Positions 13,401 through 27,200 of a DNA stretch of 64,000 nt are shown here, piece after piece. Numbering within the stretch: the first letter of the stretch is position 1; each line of letters starts with the position of its first letter. The translations under genes and the position numbers were made by a program. The notes beneath the pieces were generated by a model, which saw nothing but the letters and a program-made list of their open reading frames with translations, had not been told where the DNA came from and did not search any database. Source of the stretch: Prunella strophiata (Eukaryota; Chordata; Aves; Passeriformes; Prunellidae); NCBI GenBank assembly GCA_036583965.1, contig JAZBQD010000013.1:13974618-14038617 (forward strand). The letters are read 5' to 3'.

Positions 13401-14499
13401 GAGCCAGATATGAAAAGCATACTGAGCTTTCATTGAAGATTCCCATTCCCTACCTTGTTGCAATGTCCATCAAAAATTCCTACAAATACAAATCTTAAAA
13501 ATACTCTATCTAGTAAATGAGTCATTCATAAAATCACTTATTCTAGAACATAACTAGAAACTTGAAATGTAAGCAATTCATTCAAAATGCCTTTAATTGC
13601 TTGAAAACATTTCATAAGAACATCTATTGATTTAAAACTTGACTCTAAGTAACTGCTTTCTGCCAAAATAAATGTCAAAGCTTCCACAAATTCATTGAAA
13701 ATGCAAAATTCAGAATTTTATCATCTGTGTCCTGATAGACACTTTATTCACAGAGAATATGCATCACTGAGTGGCAATACATAAGCAGGGAAGCCCTTGT
13801 TATTCCAGTTAGTTGTGTCCTACATTTAATACAAAATGCAGATTTTTTTTTTTTTAATTATAGTTAACTAATTAGCAGTCTCTTAAGTTCTGTGAGATTA
13901 ACTATCTTTTTCCTTGTTCCTGTTAAAATGAACAGAAATGTAAGAAGAGAAGCAGCATTACAGAAACACTGCATTGCTGAAAAAGAAACAATCAGAATAA
14001 TACACACAGGCTCACTTATTAATAGATAGCAACACCAGACAGAACATGAGATAGAACTTACAGCCAGAGACTGTAGTTACAGAAATACTGCTGGCACATT
14101 TTAAGCATAGTATCTGCCAGGGAAATTGCTTACCAAAAGTCCAAAATACAGAAGAAAATTCATTCCTGGATGCTTTCTCTCTCTCCCCTATCATATTACT
14201 GTATCTAATCTAGGATTCTTAGGAGATTAGAGTTTTCAGAGCTGTCTTCTGGGGTGGCTAAATGCAATAAATATCCTTCAGAGTACAACTTGGTATTTCT
14301 GTCACAGGATTTACTGCAGCTGGCTTTGCAGCCAAGGTATATTTTTCAGACATTTATTTGTTCTCTTCTCATCAACATTAAAAGATTGAGAGCGGTTAAA
14401 CAGAACAAAGGAAAAACAGCCAGAAAATTTGTATGATTTAATTAAAGAAAGAAATCAAAGGGATGATAGTCAACAAAGGAAGCTTAAATGAAAACTTAC

Positions 14500-14665
14500 T
14501 ACCTCGGGAAGTAACTCCCTGTGGAAGGTAATAAAATACCTGGCACTTGGGTTCCTAGTGAAATGAATTATATCTTCACTACACAACTCTTCCACAAGCG
14601 TCCGAATAAAATCACTTCTTCCAACAGCTGCAACTGGATCTTGTTTTAAGATGAACAATATTTCT
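14500..14665 (-). other. Candidate coding exon, unidentified
   Basis: On the minus strand a segment of 163 nt (14665-14503), or 166 nt to 14500, lies between an AG at 14667-14666 and two overlapping donors. The donors are GAG followed by GTAGTA, and three bases on, GTA followed by GTAAGT. The frame is open throughout and starts REILFILKQDPVAAVGRSDF, then continues through IRTLVEELCSEDIIHF and ends near FHRELLPE. The composition is protein-like, and three CpGs remain in an otherwise CpG-poor region. Against this, the acceptor has almost no pyrimidine tract and the open frame is only about 65 codons. I do not recognise the protein. A pseudo-exon or a piece of retrocopy are alternatives. Confidence 0.27.
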
Positions 14666-16015
14666 CTAATATTTATCTCATCTTTCTATTGATACATGAG
14701 ACCTATCTAGACTCTGTCTGCCAAAATTCTGGCTGCATTTCCTCTTGATTTTCCAAGTCACTGATTACAAGAATAACCCTAGATTTTCATGCTCTCTGGG
14801 ATGGAGGCAGGCTGGGCTACTCTTGCTAATCCTCATCTAGGAAGCATTTATAATTTAATGATATTTAATCTTAGTTCTTGATTGGCTTAGATTAAAGAAA
14901 AAGGTAAATATTAATGTTACTCAAATTAGGCCATGAAAGCAAAATTAGAAGTTTATAAAAAAAATAATGTTATACACAATAAAAACTGCATTTTTTTTCA
15001 TTGATATTAAATAGGAATTTGATCCAAACCACTTTGTTTCCTTAAGGTTTCACATTTTATTAATCAATGCATGTGCAATGAGACTTACATTCCCATAAGT
15101 TGGGGAAGCTATTGGAGACAACTGAAGAGTTAACATGCTATAAAAAAGTTCTCAAGCAAAGCCAAAAGACAGAACCAAAGCTGTTGACAAGAAACCAACA
15201 ACAAAAAGAAATAACTGAGAAAGGTTTTATTTCAGTTATTCCTGCCAAATGCCATTTGCACATAAAATCAAAAGAGAATGCCTGAAAAAAATCAATACTT
15301 CCTTGCCAAGTGCTTAACAAATCTTTGGTGAGAACTAAGCTTAGATTGCATTTCTTATATTATAGAAACTGATTTTTAAAAAGTTTTTGCTACATTATGA
15401 AAGGATCTTTCTATGTCTTCCCCCCGAGCTCTCGTGTATTTGTTTCTTATTTCTGTTATTCCATTTAAAAAGCTTTTCCAATTATTCTCTCCCTGCAGGG
15501 GTATACATTGGACATATCAGGTCAGCTGTTGGCAGGCCAAGCTTTCAGTAAACAGTAAAAAAACTATATGGACATTTGGGTAAGTGTGGAGCTGGGGAAC
15601 CCAAAATCAGCTGAAGACAAGTTTCTCTATTAATTAGAAGTTCATTTGAAAATGGGAAGGCCATGTATGTGCTACTGGTGGATTGCTTTTCCATTATACC
15701 ATACTTCTAAAACAAATATATTTTTAAAAAGTTCAAGTCTTTGCATGAGCAGAATAGTTCACACCACTTGCCTTGGACAAGCACATAACTAATTACAGTG
15801 AAAGTACACAAGCTTTTCCAAAATTGTCTAATGCAAATAAAATAAAGGAAAAAGATCATGTTTACCATAATGAAAACCAAGTTCCAACTGTAACAAAAAT
15901 CAGAATATCTTAGATTCCACTCTGCACAAATTGTCTCTTATCCTTCTCTGTGCCTGTTAAGTTTTGTTTAGGCTTTGGAGTTTTACTTTTCTTTCAAAGG
16001 TATACAACACCCTGT

Positions 16016-16108
16016 TTGGCTTTTTTTGTTGTTGTTGCTGGGTTTAGTTTGTTTGGTTTTTGTTGGGTTTTTTTATTTTCTTTTTTTTTTTTTTTTTTTT
16101 TTGTGTGT
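16016..16108. repeat. T/G-rich low-complexity tract with T22 core
   Basis: GTTGTTGTTG and GTTTGGTTTTTG-type units run into an uninterrupted run of 22 T at 16081-16102, then GTGTGTG. It is of the same general type as the tracts at 40.7, 47.3 and 63.4 kb. Confidence 0.8.
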
Positions 16109-18253
16109 GACTTCTGTTACTAGAAGTCATGCAAATAACAAAGCAAAAACATGCAGGAACAAAGGGCTCCTGAAGCCAGCTTTAGAGCCCACCTTTTAAA
16201 ACCAGCACCAGATGAGTTCCAGACCACACCTGGTAGTGTTGGGTCATCACAGTGCCTTCTGCTGTTTGTAAGTGAAGGTGTTTTAATGCATCAATTGAGT
16301 GAAAAGAAACAGAAAAGTAATCTAATTGGATTAGACAAATCATGTAGCATTGGTTACTCTTTATCAAACCAACTGAAAAAGTGTTGCGGCTACAAATGCC
16401 AGTAGATCCACACAGATAATTTTATTCCTAATGAATGCTTTTTCTCTGCTTGTTAATGCAGAAACTAGTGGTTACCACTGGAGTTAACCTTTATTGGCTC
16501 TGGATAAAATTTAAGTTAAATCTCAAGATCAAATAGCTGCTGCAGGAAAGCAATTTATTTCCTTCCATTCCTGTCTTGGATCTTCAAAACTTGAAGTAAA
16601 AAAAAAGAAAACCAAAAAACCCTGAACCAAATTTCTTCCTGTTCCGTTCTGTTAACAGTGTTCCATTTAGAACAGTTGATCTCAAAAGTTCTTGGGCTAC
16701 TTGATGCACACAAATGCTTTGGAATAGTGATATTGTAAATAAACACATGAAAGCTGCTTTGCTTCCTCTTCTTCAATGGCTTCTCTTCTTCCCTTTGAAA
16801 ATGTTAACTTTAATTTTCACAAACAAATTTGTCATTTCTAACCTCAGATGCTCTGAGGTCACCTTATGCTGAATTTGAGCAATGTCAGGTCACTTAATCA
16901 ATCAATGAGCTAAGAGTTTAAAAAATTGCAATATATCACACTAGATAGCTGCAAATGTTCTTCCTGACTTCTTACTCCATATCTGTAAGACATCACTTTC
17001 TGGGAAAATAAAGCCCCAAACAAATAAAAGTTGTAATATCAGGAATATTTAAATGGGTATCTGAAACAAGGCATCAATACCTGTATGAAGATCTTTAAAC
17101 CACAGCTGTGTTTTCTGAAGTGCAGCAAAAACCAACAGCTGCAAATAACCTATTAAACCACTCCAATATGCACTTCAGTGAAATACTTAGAAAGTGAATT
17201 CTACAGCATCTTACAGACATTACTGAAGCCTAAAAATGTTTTGTTTTGCTGATGAAGGCAGGTGTGCAATACAAATAAAAAGCATGTGGACCTGCATAAC
17301 ACACAGCTCCTGTCATCTTCATCTCCTGAAGTTGTGTCCCAACCCTAGGATACAACAGCCCATGATGACAGGGGGGTGTGTGAACACCCAGTCTGTGACC
17401 AAAATCATCCAAAGAAGAGTTTATTCCTCATTATTGCTTTTTGATGAACATAAAAATGAGGAAGGGGGAAAATTAGCTGCTTGGCTATTTCTAATTTAAA
17501 ATTAGATACTGCACAAGGCTCTAGAAAGGTATTATTACAGCCTTTGATTCATTGACAATGTGCTTCCAAACATTTTTATACATTTTATGGTTACTTTAGA
17601 ATCCTGGTACTTCATAACTTTCTGCTACAAAAGTTTCCTAATTAAAACAGAAAAAAATACAGTTCACTCACAATGTAACACTTTTTAAGCGAATGTACAA
17701 GTTAAATGTTATTGTTTCTTCCAAAACGTGTCTCTCTGGAATATATAACAGTTGTGATTTTTCAGGGGAGTAAGAAGAATATACATAACGTGGTATTTGT
17801 AGCTAACAAACGATAGGATTCTGTTTTACATACACAAACTGAGAAGGTTGCAGTAGAATTATGGGCAGTATTTTTAAAAGAATGTTCACAGTTAGAACCT
17901 TCCTCTGACATTAAATATTTCTCCTAGTAAAGAGCTGTGGCAACTATTTATCACAACCTGCACGGTTTGCATATTAATGTTGCAATCACCAGAAATGCAG
18001 GCTATGTCTCAGCAAGGAGGGAATTTGGGGGCTCAGGCACAGAATGTTAATGTCAGAGAAAAACACTTTTTACATGGGGAATTTTGCTGACTCCACCAAG
18101 TGCACCAAGGCAGCAGCTCCCATTTATTCTGCAAGGGAGGACAGCATGTGCCAGACCTCCAGAAAGAAGTGCTGTTCCTGGTGAGTTCCTAGCATGTATC
18201 GGCACAGCACCTGGCAGTTCAGAGAAGTTTTCTTTCCAGCACGAGTTTCCATA

Positions 18254-18293
18254 GGGTGTGTGTATGTGTGAATGCACACACACACACACACCC
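18254..18293. repeat. (GT)n/(CA)n inverted repeat, possible cruciform or Z-DNA site
   Basis: A left arm of GGGTGTGTGTATGTGTG (18254-18270), the four-base loop AATG and a right arm of alternating CA ending in CCC (18275-18293) form a near-perfect hairpin with about 17 base pairs. Alternating purine-pyrimidine arms are also prone to Z-DNA. The origin is probably two microsatellite expansions around a short palindromic seed. Confidence 0.8.
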
Positions 18294-20911
18294 TGCCATC
18301 CTGTGGAGGGAGGGCATCACAGGGCCCTGAGATCCACTCCTGGCTACAATTAAACTGCATAACTGCACCAACCCCTCTGACGAACATCACTGGGGCTTTG
18401 GAAAGTCAAGGCAGTAAGACACAGTTCCTATCCTACACTTCATTTAAATTCCTTGCAAAGGCACTTTCCCATGATGCTATGCAACAAACAGACCCATGAT
18501 ATTCATATTCCAGAAACTTATTTGCATGGATTTCTTGCTTTCTGTTTTTCTGCCCTTTCAAATATTACTTAGAAATTATAAGCACAGGCTGACTGTCTGA
18601 AACAGATGGCAAAAGTCAGAGATTTTCTATTCTCTCAGGGAGACACAGGTGTGGCATCAAATGAAAAACTCCACCAAGAGATAATATTGTCACTAAAAGG
18701 ATTCATAAATACATTATTTAAAAGACCAAGATGTCATTGGCATAGCAATACTGCTGGTCATATGCAGATCTTTTCTTTCAAAAAAATAGTACACCCACAC
18801 TCAATTTCACATTGGTATCATAGAAAATGCCTGCTTTGTCTTTCTAGGGGAAATCAGACTTGCACTAAGCAGCCCCACCTATGCTCAAGTACTCTGTGGC
18901 AATGCATTAAAATCCATTTAAATGAGAGTGTTACTTGATGTTTCAAAATTCATGAAGGAGCACTTGGTTCTTCAATTTTTCCTTTCTTCTTCCCATCCTT
19001 TCTCCCTGTGCAGAGCAGGGAGGTGAATAACCCTGCTCTGGGGCATCAACGTATTACCGCATGTGAGGACAGTAATCGGTGCAGAGGGCACGTTGTAGTT
19101 CTGCTGGATTTTAGCCATTACAAGTGGTTTTCTCTCAGTTTAAATGAGCAGATTCATGTCCTCATACCATTATCCTGGTATAAAAGATTGTGTCTTTACC
19201 TTTTGTTTGCTTATATTCAAAGTGCAATCAAAACTCAGCAGTTTGAGCAGCCAGTCTGCCTTATTTTCCTTTGCAATTTATTTTATTGCCTTGTGTACTA
19301 ACACTAAACCACAGCATCATTCATCTGAAAGGGCGAACCTGGGATCAGCTCTGCTCTCAATGTTGTCTCCAGTGCACTACAATTACAGAAACACCTGGTT
19401 TGAATAATTTCTCTACACTCTACTGTAAAAATTCAGTGCCCAGCAGACCGAAATTCCACCTCAGTCTGCTATATGAATAATGTACGTACAAGGCACTCCA
19501 ATTTGTACAGGGCTGTGGACTTGTCCCCTGTGTCCTCAGTTACCATATCCTTTGTGGAACAGATTAAAAGGGAAAATGAGATTTGCTAAACTTTTTTCTG
19601 ACATTGTATGCAATAAGCATTCTTAAAAAGAGCCAGATTTGGAGGCTGGCCAAACTCTATCTGTTCCACAGATGAGCCTGGAATTGTCTTCTGGAAACAT
19701 GATTGCTCTCATTCCTGACATAAAGCATCTCAGTCTATCACCTACCATAACTTGATGACACTAGCACCAGTTTCGCAAGTATTTCTGAAAAATAAAATGT
19801 GTTTTAATATTTCTTCACTACCTTCTTATTTTTGTGGAGTTCATTTCTCTGAACACATTTTACCCAATGCTCATTTATGTGTGATTTTTATTTGCAGAAC
19901 ATCGTCAGCAAAAGATATTCATATTTTAACATTGTAACATTCACACAGACACAGAGTACAACAAAGATTTTTAAATGCACCTACAGCAAACCCAACATGA
20001 GTTTGCCAAATGCTTCCAGATTGGCTATTCAGAAAGTCAGCCTGCACACTTAACAAGTTTGAAATCCTGAATGGTGCTGACAGCAATTCAGATGAGCCTT
20101 GTCATGTCACTACCATGACCTGAACACAGGGTTATTTCCTGCTGGGGCTGTCAGCAACTTCAATAAATGTCCTAATCTGCATATGCAGCTATTTCACCTG
20201 TAGCTTCTACCAGGCTTAGGTCTATAAAACTCAGGGTGCTCATCAGTACAAAAAAAATTACTTTCCAGTCACCATGAAGTTCTTCAGCCCCTTCATAAGT
20301 ATTTTCACACTTCTGAGGTGACAAAAATATACATCATACACACACCATAACCTAGAGATTGGATCACAGGGTACTGGACCAAGACAAGAAGCTATTAACA
20401 GCAGAAATGGAAAAGTTTAGTCATGCTTCTCCCCTCTCACCTTACCTATAAGAACCTGCTCCATGGTCAGGAAAACTTCCTTTTAACTCTTTGCATGTTC
20501 ACAGAGACTATGTGAAGTAGTGCCCAGAAATGGCAGCCTTGCAAATACTGCTTGTCTGGGCTTATGAATTTACCTCTTCAGGAGCACCCACTAATCTGCA
20601 AACACAAACTCGTGTCCTCCTGAAGGAGAGCACTAATAAAAGGCAACAAATCCCACCTTCCATGTTTGAGAGGAAGGTTTCAAAGACCAACAATTTCATA
20701 ATCAGAGTAAATCCCTGGTGATTTACATGGGAGCAGAAATATATCCATACAAAATGATTGCAGTGTTTTACTTTCACAAATATTTTCCATTTTAGAAATT
20801 TTTATTTAAAGGAAAAATTGCCACTTCCTGCTGCAGACTTTGTCTAAACAGTGCTCCTTACTGCACAGTGTAAACTGAAAATCTTAGTATTTTTATAAAA
20901 CAAAATTTTTC

Positions 20912-21238
20912 TGTCATTAGGGACACAGACAGGGTCACCAATTGTGTCAACAAGTCCTGAGATGTTATCTTGCTGCAAAAATTCTCATACCTTCTCTTAC
21001 GGGCAGTTCCTCACAAAGCTGACTCCTTTTCTCTTTCTTCCCCATAGCAAACTGACTCCTGTTCTCCTCTTACCTTGCTAGCCCACCCTTTCATACCACT
21101 CAGTCTCATTAGATATACCTGTGGCCTATTAAGGGCAGGCCTTTTCTTAATCTTTGGTAATTAGTACAGCTGCAACTCTTCAGGAGTGAGATTGCTTTTG
21201 GCACTATCTCTTATTCTTTTGCAATCCATCCTCCCACA
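20912..21238 (-). mobile_element. Solo LTR (family A, copy 1), ERV-type
   Basis: On the minus strand the unit begins TGTGGGAG at 21238 and ends TAATGACA at 20912, giving the TG...CA termini of a retroviral LTR. It is flanked by ATTTTC (21239-21244) and TTTTTC (20906-20911), a 6-bp target duplication with one mismatch. Six-base duplications are typical of class II (ERVK-like) avian elements. A degraded TATA-like box, TATGAAAGG, is at 21095-21087 (minus). No internal gag, pol or env sequence adjoins it. A second copy lies at 31769-32083, with about 56 of 63 identical bases in the best-aligned stretch by eye. It is inactive as a virus and retains only the regulatory end. Confidence 0.82.
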
Positions 21239-24200
21239 ATTTTCCAAGCCTTAATGGGTTGCTGCTGGAAGCCAAAGAATTGATACATTTCTTGTTTCCT
21301 GCTCATATGAGTGCTAAATCTCCTCTGGTTCAGATGCTCTGCATACATATTCCTAATCCTGGAAACATGTTGCTTTGACTTTTCCAAGAACCAGGATAAT
21401 GCAGCAAAATTATTCTTTTCAAAAGGAACAGAAAACACAGACTTGAGAAAATTTATTTCCAAAGTGCACATAAAAGTAATAAAGTCTTCCTAGAATAAAA
21501 TCCCACCTTAAGAACAACCATCACAAGCATCACAAAGAAAGATGCAAGAAGCACTAAAAAAACAAAGTAATGGAAAATATTTTTAAAATCCTTTCTTTCG
21601 AACTTTTTGGTTGTTGCTTAGCTCATTACATGATGTGAGTCTTTGTAAAACCAAAATAATCTCTGCCCAAAGGAGTGGGACATTTAACTTAATGTGAACC
21701 AACTTCTGTTAAATATGTCACTTGGGAGAAAGTTGAGTGTATTTATTATACAGATGCAAAAAAAATTCCAATTTTTTGTGTTACAGATTTACCTCCTATG
21801 TGCATGCAAAACAAGAAATACAGGTTGGGGTTTTTTTTACTGTTATTCTTTGCCTCCTTCACCATTGCTATTACTCTTTTTAATTACCAAATAGATGGAT
21901 TTGTTCTGATAATCTAAAGTTAAAAAAATTTAATGCTCTCCAGAATTTTCTCACATTTAATTATTTTTTACTACATTTAATTTTTTCCTTCCACTATAAT
22001 TCCTTAAGGAGCCCCTTTTTCCTCTAAAGTGGTGAGAGAACAAGCCCACAATTTGCAGTGCCTTATATAATAGCTCCTACTGGAGAAATACATCTGGGGC
22101 CAAATTCTTAGCTGTTGTGATTTCATGGATTAAAAATCACTCTGACCATTTGGTTTTCTAAAAGATGGGACTGGGCACAGAGAGGTAAAAAAAACTTACA
22201 TTAGTATGTAAGCTGACATTTAGCTTGGGTGGTAGTTAACAAGCTCCATCCTGTCAAAGCCTGAAATTGCCTGTGAGCTTTCCTAGAAGATGCTTCAACA
22301 AATGAATATGAATAATTTTGCAGCAAAACCCAAAAGTTAATAGAAATTTACTCCAACTGCTTATAAGATGGGTGGCAGGGAGGATACAAATACATCAGGC
22401 CTGGCAAATGTAAGCAAAGCAAGAAGTGTGACTGTTACAGATGCCACAGGAGCCAGTGAGATGGAAGACTGGACCATCTCTTTTACATGTGTTCATTCAC
22501 GTAGTAACACATCCATCTCCAGTCTAGGAAACAAGCCACAGCATCGAGGCAAAAATGTCACAGACCACAGACTCCATTTGAACACCTCCGTGCAATTCAG
22601 AGACAACGGTGTGTTGCACATGGAGTACCAGGTTTTCTATTATATTTGATCTTGGGTGACAAATGTACCTGTGTAAAAATGCTTTCTGACAAATGAATGG
22701 ACAAGAGATACAATTTTTATAGTAATATCATTAAAAGGAATGATTGCAGCCCTGGTCCTACTCTATCTCTTTAGCAACACTTTGAAAGAGTTATGCAATT
22801 CTAAGAGCTTCATTATTCAGAGTAGCAGTGTGGTCGAAAAGGTCTTTAATGCCCTAGAGAACTGAATGGCCTGAAATGCCCCAGTGGGAAGGTTGCTGAT
22901 GCTTGAACTTTTGCACCGAGGCTTTTTTCACTCACTATTATTTGAACCCTTGCAAAAGACTGATCTCATAAATACTGGTTTCTGTGCAGTATTAATAAGA
23001 GATTCTGTATTCTGACAGGACTGTCAGTATGGGATTGGTAACTATGCCTTTGAAAGAGGTCCCCAAAAATGAAATGACAACACTCAACAGTTTTGTATAT
23101 AAATTTAGTGTGAAATAAATTAAAATATAAATTTAGTAGTGACTTTCACATGCCTACGCAATACGTGTATTTTAACCCCATGGAAGAACCACCCAGAGCA
23201 TAGTCATACCTCGCAGAGGCTCTCCAGAGACCATGGATTTCTACTACAGGCTGCCACAGAGCTGTTGTTAACCTAACCATTAGCAAAGGGAAATTTCCCA
23301 GATGCAACATGTAATCAGCTCCTGCTGAGCCATGCAGTGCTGGCACCTCTTTAGAAATGATGTTTCGAAAGCCCAGGTCCTCACTAAACAGAAGCCTTCT
23401 GGTTGTAAAAGAATGGGAAGATGCTTTTAGGAGAGGAGCAACCCTTTGTGACAACCCTCTCAGCCTCAAAAAGGTACATGCTGGAAACTGACAGATCCCT
23501 TTCTTTTTCCTTGGATGGAGAAGACACTTGTCTCATTCTATTCTATTTTCAGTATTGTTGCTTTTAAAGTGATAAATGAATAAATAAACAACATCTGGGT
23601 TGCAGAGCAGCCATCTGGGAAAATCTTGGAAGTGAAGTGTAGAAGGGCCCCCAGAGAATGCTCAAGAGGCAGAGAATGGAAAATAACCTGCAGATGCATT
23701 CACCAGAGCCAGGGGCTCCAGCTTCCCTACCGTGGGCATGGCAAGGAGCCAGCCTCCACCTGAACTGACAGTCATCCTCCCTGGTGCTGACAGAGAAACA
23801 GCACAGCAAGAATGTGTCTCCAGGAGTCTGGCTGCTATGAACCACATCATGCAGGGACTCTGTCCCCCTGCTAGACATTCTCTGTCTCTTATTTTTGAAT
23901 ACATCTCTGCTTTAAATACACATTAAAGGTATTTATACCACAGCTTTGAATAGCAATGCATTACATGGTTTGCTAGACCTGAAGTACAGTTCCATGGTCA
24001 AGTTAATTTAATGCTTATCTTTCCTTTTCCTTCCCAACCTACAAGCTTGCATTTTCTCCCTCTTATGCTGGCACCATCTCAGCTTGCTGGGCTCCGCAGC
24101 CATCTTAATCAGGAAGTTGATTAAGCTGAGTATTAATAATTCTTTGCTTTGGGGCCAGAGCAGTTTCCTGAACTGGCTGATTACTTGGCTGAACAAAAAC

Positions 24201-27200
24201 TAGTCCTAGGAGAAGGGAGAGAACTAGATTGTGGTGCAGGTTCACTGCACACTCCTCAGCAGTGCCGCAGACCTCAATAATTCAGACTTCTTTGTAAAGC
24301 TCATGCATGAGTGTGACATTCCTAACAAAAGCCTTTTGAGCCTCCCTCCCTTTTTGACTCTTTGCTTAAGGCCTGGGTGATGTGTTGGAACTGTAACACA
24401 ATTTTTTTGCTATCTTTGCTTCAGTCTATATCACAACCATATTATATTGTTAATTAAGTATGGAGAAGAAGAGGAGAGTGAACCTTAGCACACAAAGGAT
24501 CAGAACAATTACTTAAATAAATTTCTTTTTCAATCATCATCTATCTGGTTATTTTATTGGATCATCAATCTGCAAATATTTTTAACAAAAATTGAGGTGG
24601 ATTTAACTTTTCCCACTGTGCTTTCTTCTAAAGTCAAACTATGACATTTTGCAGATTTTGTTAATCTTATTTTTCAAAAATCACTCAACTGTGTATAATT
24701 TGGAAAGTAATAAGGTAATTCCTATGCAGGAAATAACTCCTGAAAGATAAGACCAAATATGAAGAGAAGGAACAGCTAGGTTTTGTGGTGGGATACAGCT
24801 GTCCCACACTATTTATCTGAACAGGTTTGTAATATTTTACAGCTTATGCAGGAATCAAGAAAAGAAAAGAATATCTTTAGTCTCACTTGGAGACAATGTC
24901 ACTTTTCCACAAAGCTGACAGCAACAAATAGTTTCTATGACTTTTTGTTCATGTACCAAAGACTCAGCATTATGGCCTAATGGAAAACCAGAAAAAGCTA
25001 TCCTGAGTCCATAGGAAGAGAAACTTATTGCTGCCAGTTTTGATTCCATTTTCTCCCCTTGTTTATCAAGTTGTGCAGTCTATGCACTTTAGATATGTAT
25101 AATGCATATCTAACATATTATATATAATTATTAATATAGGCACAACAGAAAGAATATGAATTTCACTTTTTTGTCCACCTGACTGCATTGTAGATTAAAA
25201 TGCTGCCAAACTTTTAATGGGTCTTTGTCAGAAATGGTGAAAATTAAATGCATACGTTCCAGAGTCAAATGATAAGTCAATATTACTATCAAAAGTTTGA
25301 ACAGACATGATTTAATGACTTTTTTGCTCTTGGACATAAAGTACAGATCATGCCATTGCACCTTTGTCATTGCTGTTAAGTATAACCTTGACTAATCCAG
25401 CGTAGCAAGACTCGTTCCTCCCTCCCCTTCTTGCCAGCCCATGGCCAAATAACTCACTAAGCTTTTGTGTGGCTCTTTAACAGTGGTTTCTCCTCACTTA
25501 AATTGTAAGCACAGTTCCTGCTGTCCAAAAATCAGGTTGCACTGTCACACGCAGGCTGTACCATGTATCCAGACAAACCCACCCTGATGGCCCTGGAGAG
25601 AAACTCCTATTCTTTTACCTCTTGCATCTTCTGGGTCAAAAGATGTTTTCATTGCTTGAAAGATCAGTTAGCAAATCACATTCAGTGAGAGCTTGTGCTC
25701 GGTTGGACCTGGCGCATCAGCTCAGTCCTAGGCTTCTTTTGAATTTACAGGAACAAATTTAGAAGCTGGGCCAGAATACAGCCCCTTCCAAGTGCATTTG
25801 CAGTTAGTTATAGTCTTCCTGCATTGCTGTCCATGCAGAACACAGCCTGAAATGCTCTCTTTATAGTTTAATCTAAACCAATTTGGTTTATAATTTATTG
25901 TTATTTCTGGCTTGCATTAAAATAACTCAAAGTGAAATGAAACCACTAACAAGCAAGTATCTCTTTCAATATCACTTTATGATTTCTTAAACACTTCAAC
26001 ACTTCTAAACCCAGTTTCATATTTGGAGAATGCCTACCTGCACTTCAGAATACCTATTATTAAATCCACCTATCAAGCATGAATTCACTTACATCAATCA
26101 GACTTTTTGTGATATGCAGACTGGCATTAAAAGACAGCAAATACATCTTTTGTAATTTCTGTTATGGGTTGATGGGAACAGAGTCCCTGAAGAAAAAAAA
26201 AAGATTTTTGGCATGCTACTTTTGCTGCTTCTGAGAATATAAAATATTTGTAATTTATTAGATACTGAAAAGCTACCTTTGTTTAGTTTATCTGTGCCTC
26301 AGAGTCTCCTGATCACTGTCAGCAAGTGCTAAAAAGTTAAAAGGGAGGAAATATTGTGAAATGCCAATAGAAGGCAGTGGAGTCTACGATTAAATACAAG
26401 GACTCTTGGGCTCAATTCCAGCCTCTGGAAATTTGCTGGGGATGAAATTCATTTATGTGCAGGCAGCTGTCCTGAAACATACACGCCTTTTATGTTCCCA
26501 TATAAATAGAAAAAAAAAAAAGTTTAATGATGGATTGGCCAGCTGCACTGGATATGGAGAGTAAAACTCTGCACATCCTCCTGCCCCTGTCCCCACCTAC
26601 AGCATCACACCAAGATAACCCAACACTTCTGTTCCATAATCACTTGGAGATCACTGAAGGGGATCAGTGACCATGCAGCCAAGAGTAATGTAATGACACC
26701 AAGAAAATGACAAAAATCTTTAGGCAGAATTCCAGGAAAAATTGTCTGAGGTATGACTATGAAACAGACTTCAGGAGAAAACAGTGGGAAGTCTCCATCA
26801 ACACTTAATTAACAGGAAAAAGCAACAGAAAATAAAAGATGGCTAGGAATAATGTTTCATGCAGAACAGAACAAATAATTGAGTTCAGTTCCTTCTTCCA
26901 TCTGTGCCCAGCTGAGCTGGTAACCCTGGCTTTGAGGTATTTCTCACTATGCCTGGAAGAAGGGACATGTCTGGAATGCTCCTTCCAATTAGCTGTAACT
27001 TTCCTGGAGCAGTCAAGGTAGTGGTGGGTGAAGCGCAGCTGCTTCTCCCAAAGGCTGAGGGCTGCTCATGGCAGCCAGGAATCTCTGCAGAGAGAGCAGC
27101 TGTGGGCAGCCACAGCCCTGGCCTGCAGCACGGCTCTGCTCCCTGGGCAGCGAGCAGCAGCAGGGGGAGCAGGCCCTGGGGAGCAGGAGCTCTGCAAATC

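Larger units (their letters stand above)
9955..14499. other. Non-coding DNA with MIR-like relics
   Basis: No supported gene. It contains two possible MIR/CORE-SINE relics (about 10775-10845 and 12066-12150) and T-runs at 13382-13400 and 13843-13855. The rest is AT-rich with short chance frames. A small GC-richer patch at about 11840-11990 has no recognisable content. Confidence 0.5.
14666..20911. other. Non-coding DNA, no gene seen
   Basis: No supported gene. It holds a T/G-rich low-complexity tract (16016-16108), a GT/CA inverted repeat (18254-18293) and a strong acceptor-like site at about 19013. Short conserved-looking patches such as 17935-18000 (TTTGCATATTAATG) are seen but cannot be tested here. 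Confidence 0.5.

Noticed and set aside
23530..23560. TCTATTCTATTTT near 23,536 as a CR1 terminal repeat
   Set aside because: The repeat unit differs from the CR1 8-bp end and no CR1 3' UTR sequence lies beside it.
23146..23878. Two minus-strand frames of 104-107 codons
   Set aside because: GC-richer background, no recognisable motif, no good splice borders and competing frames on the other strand.
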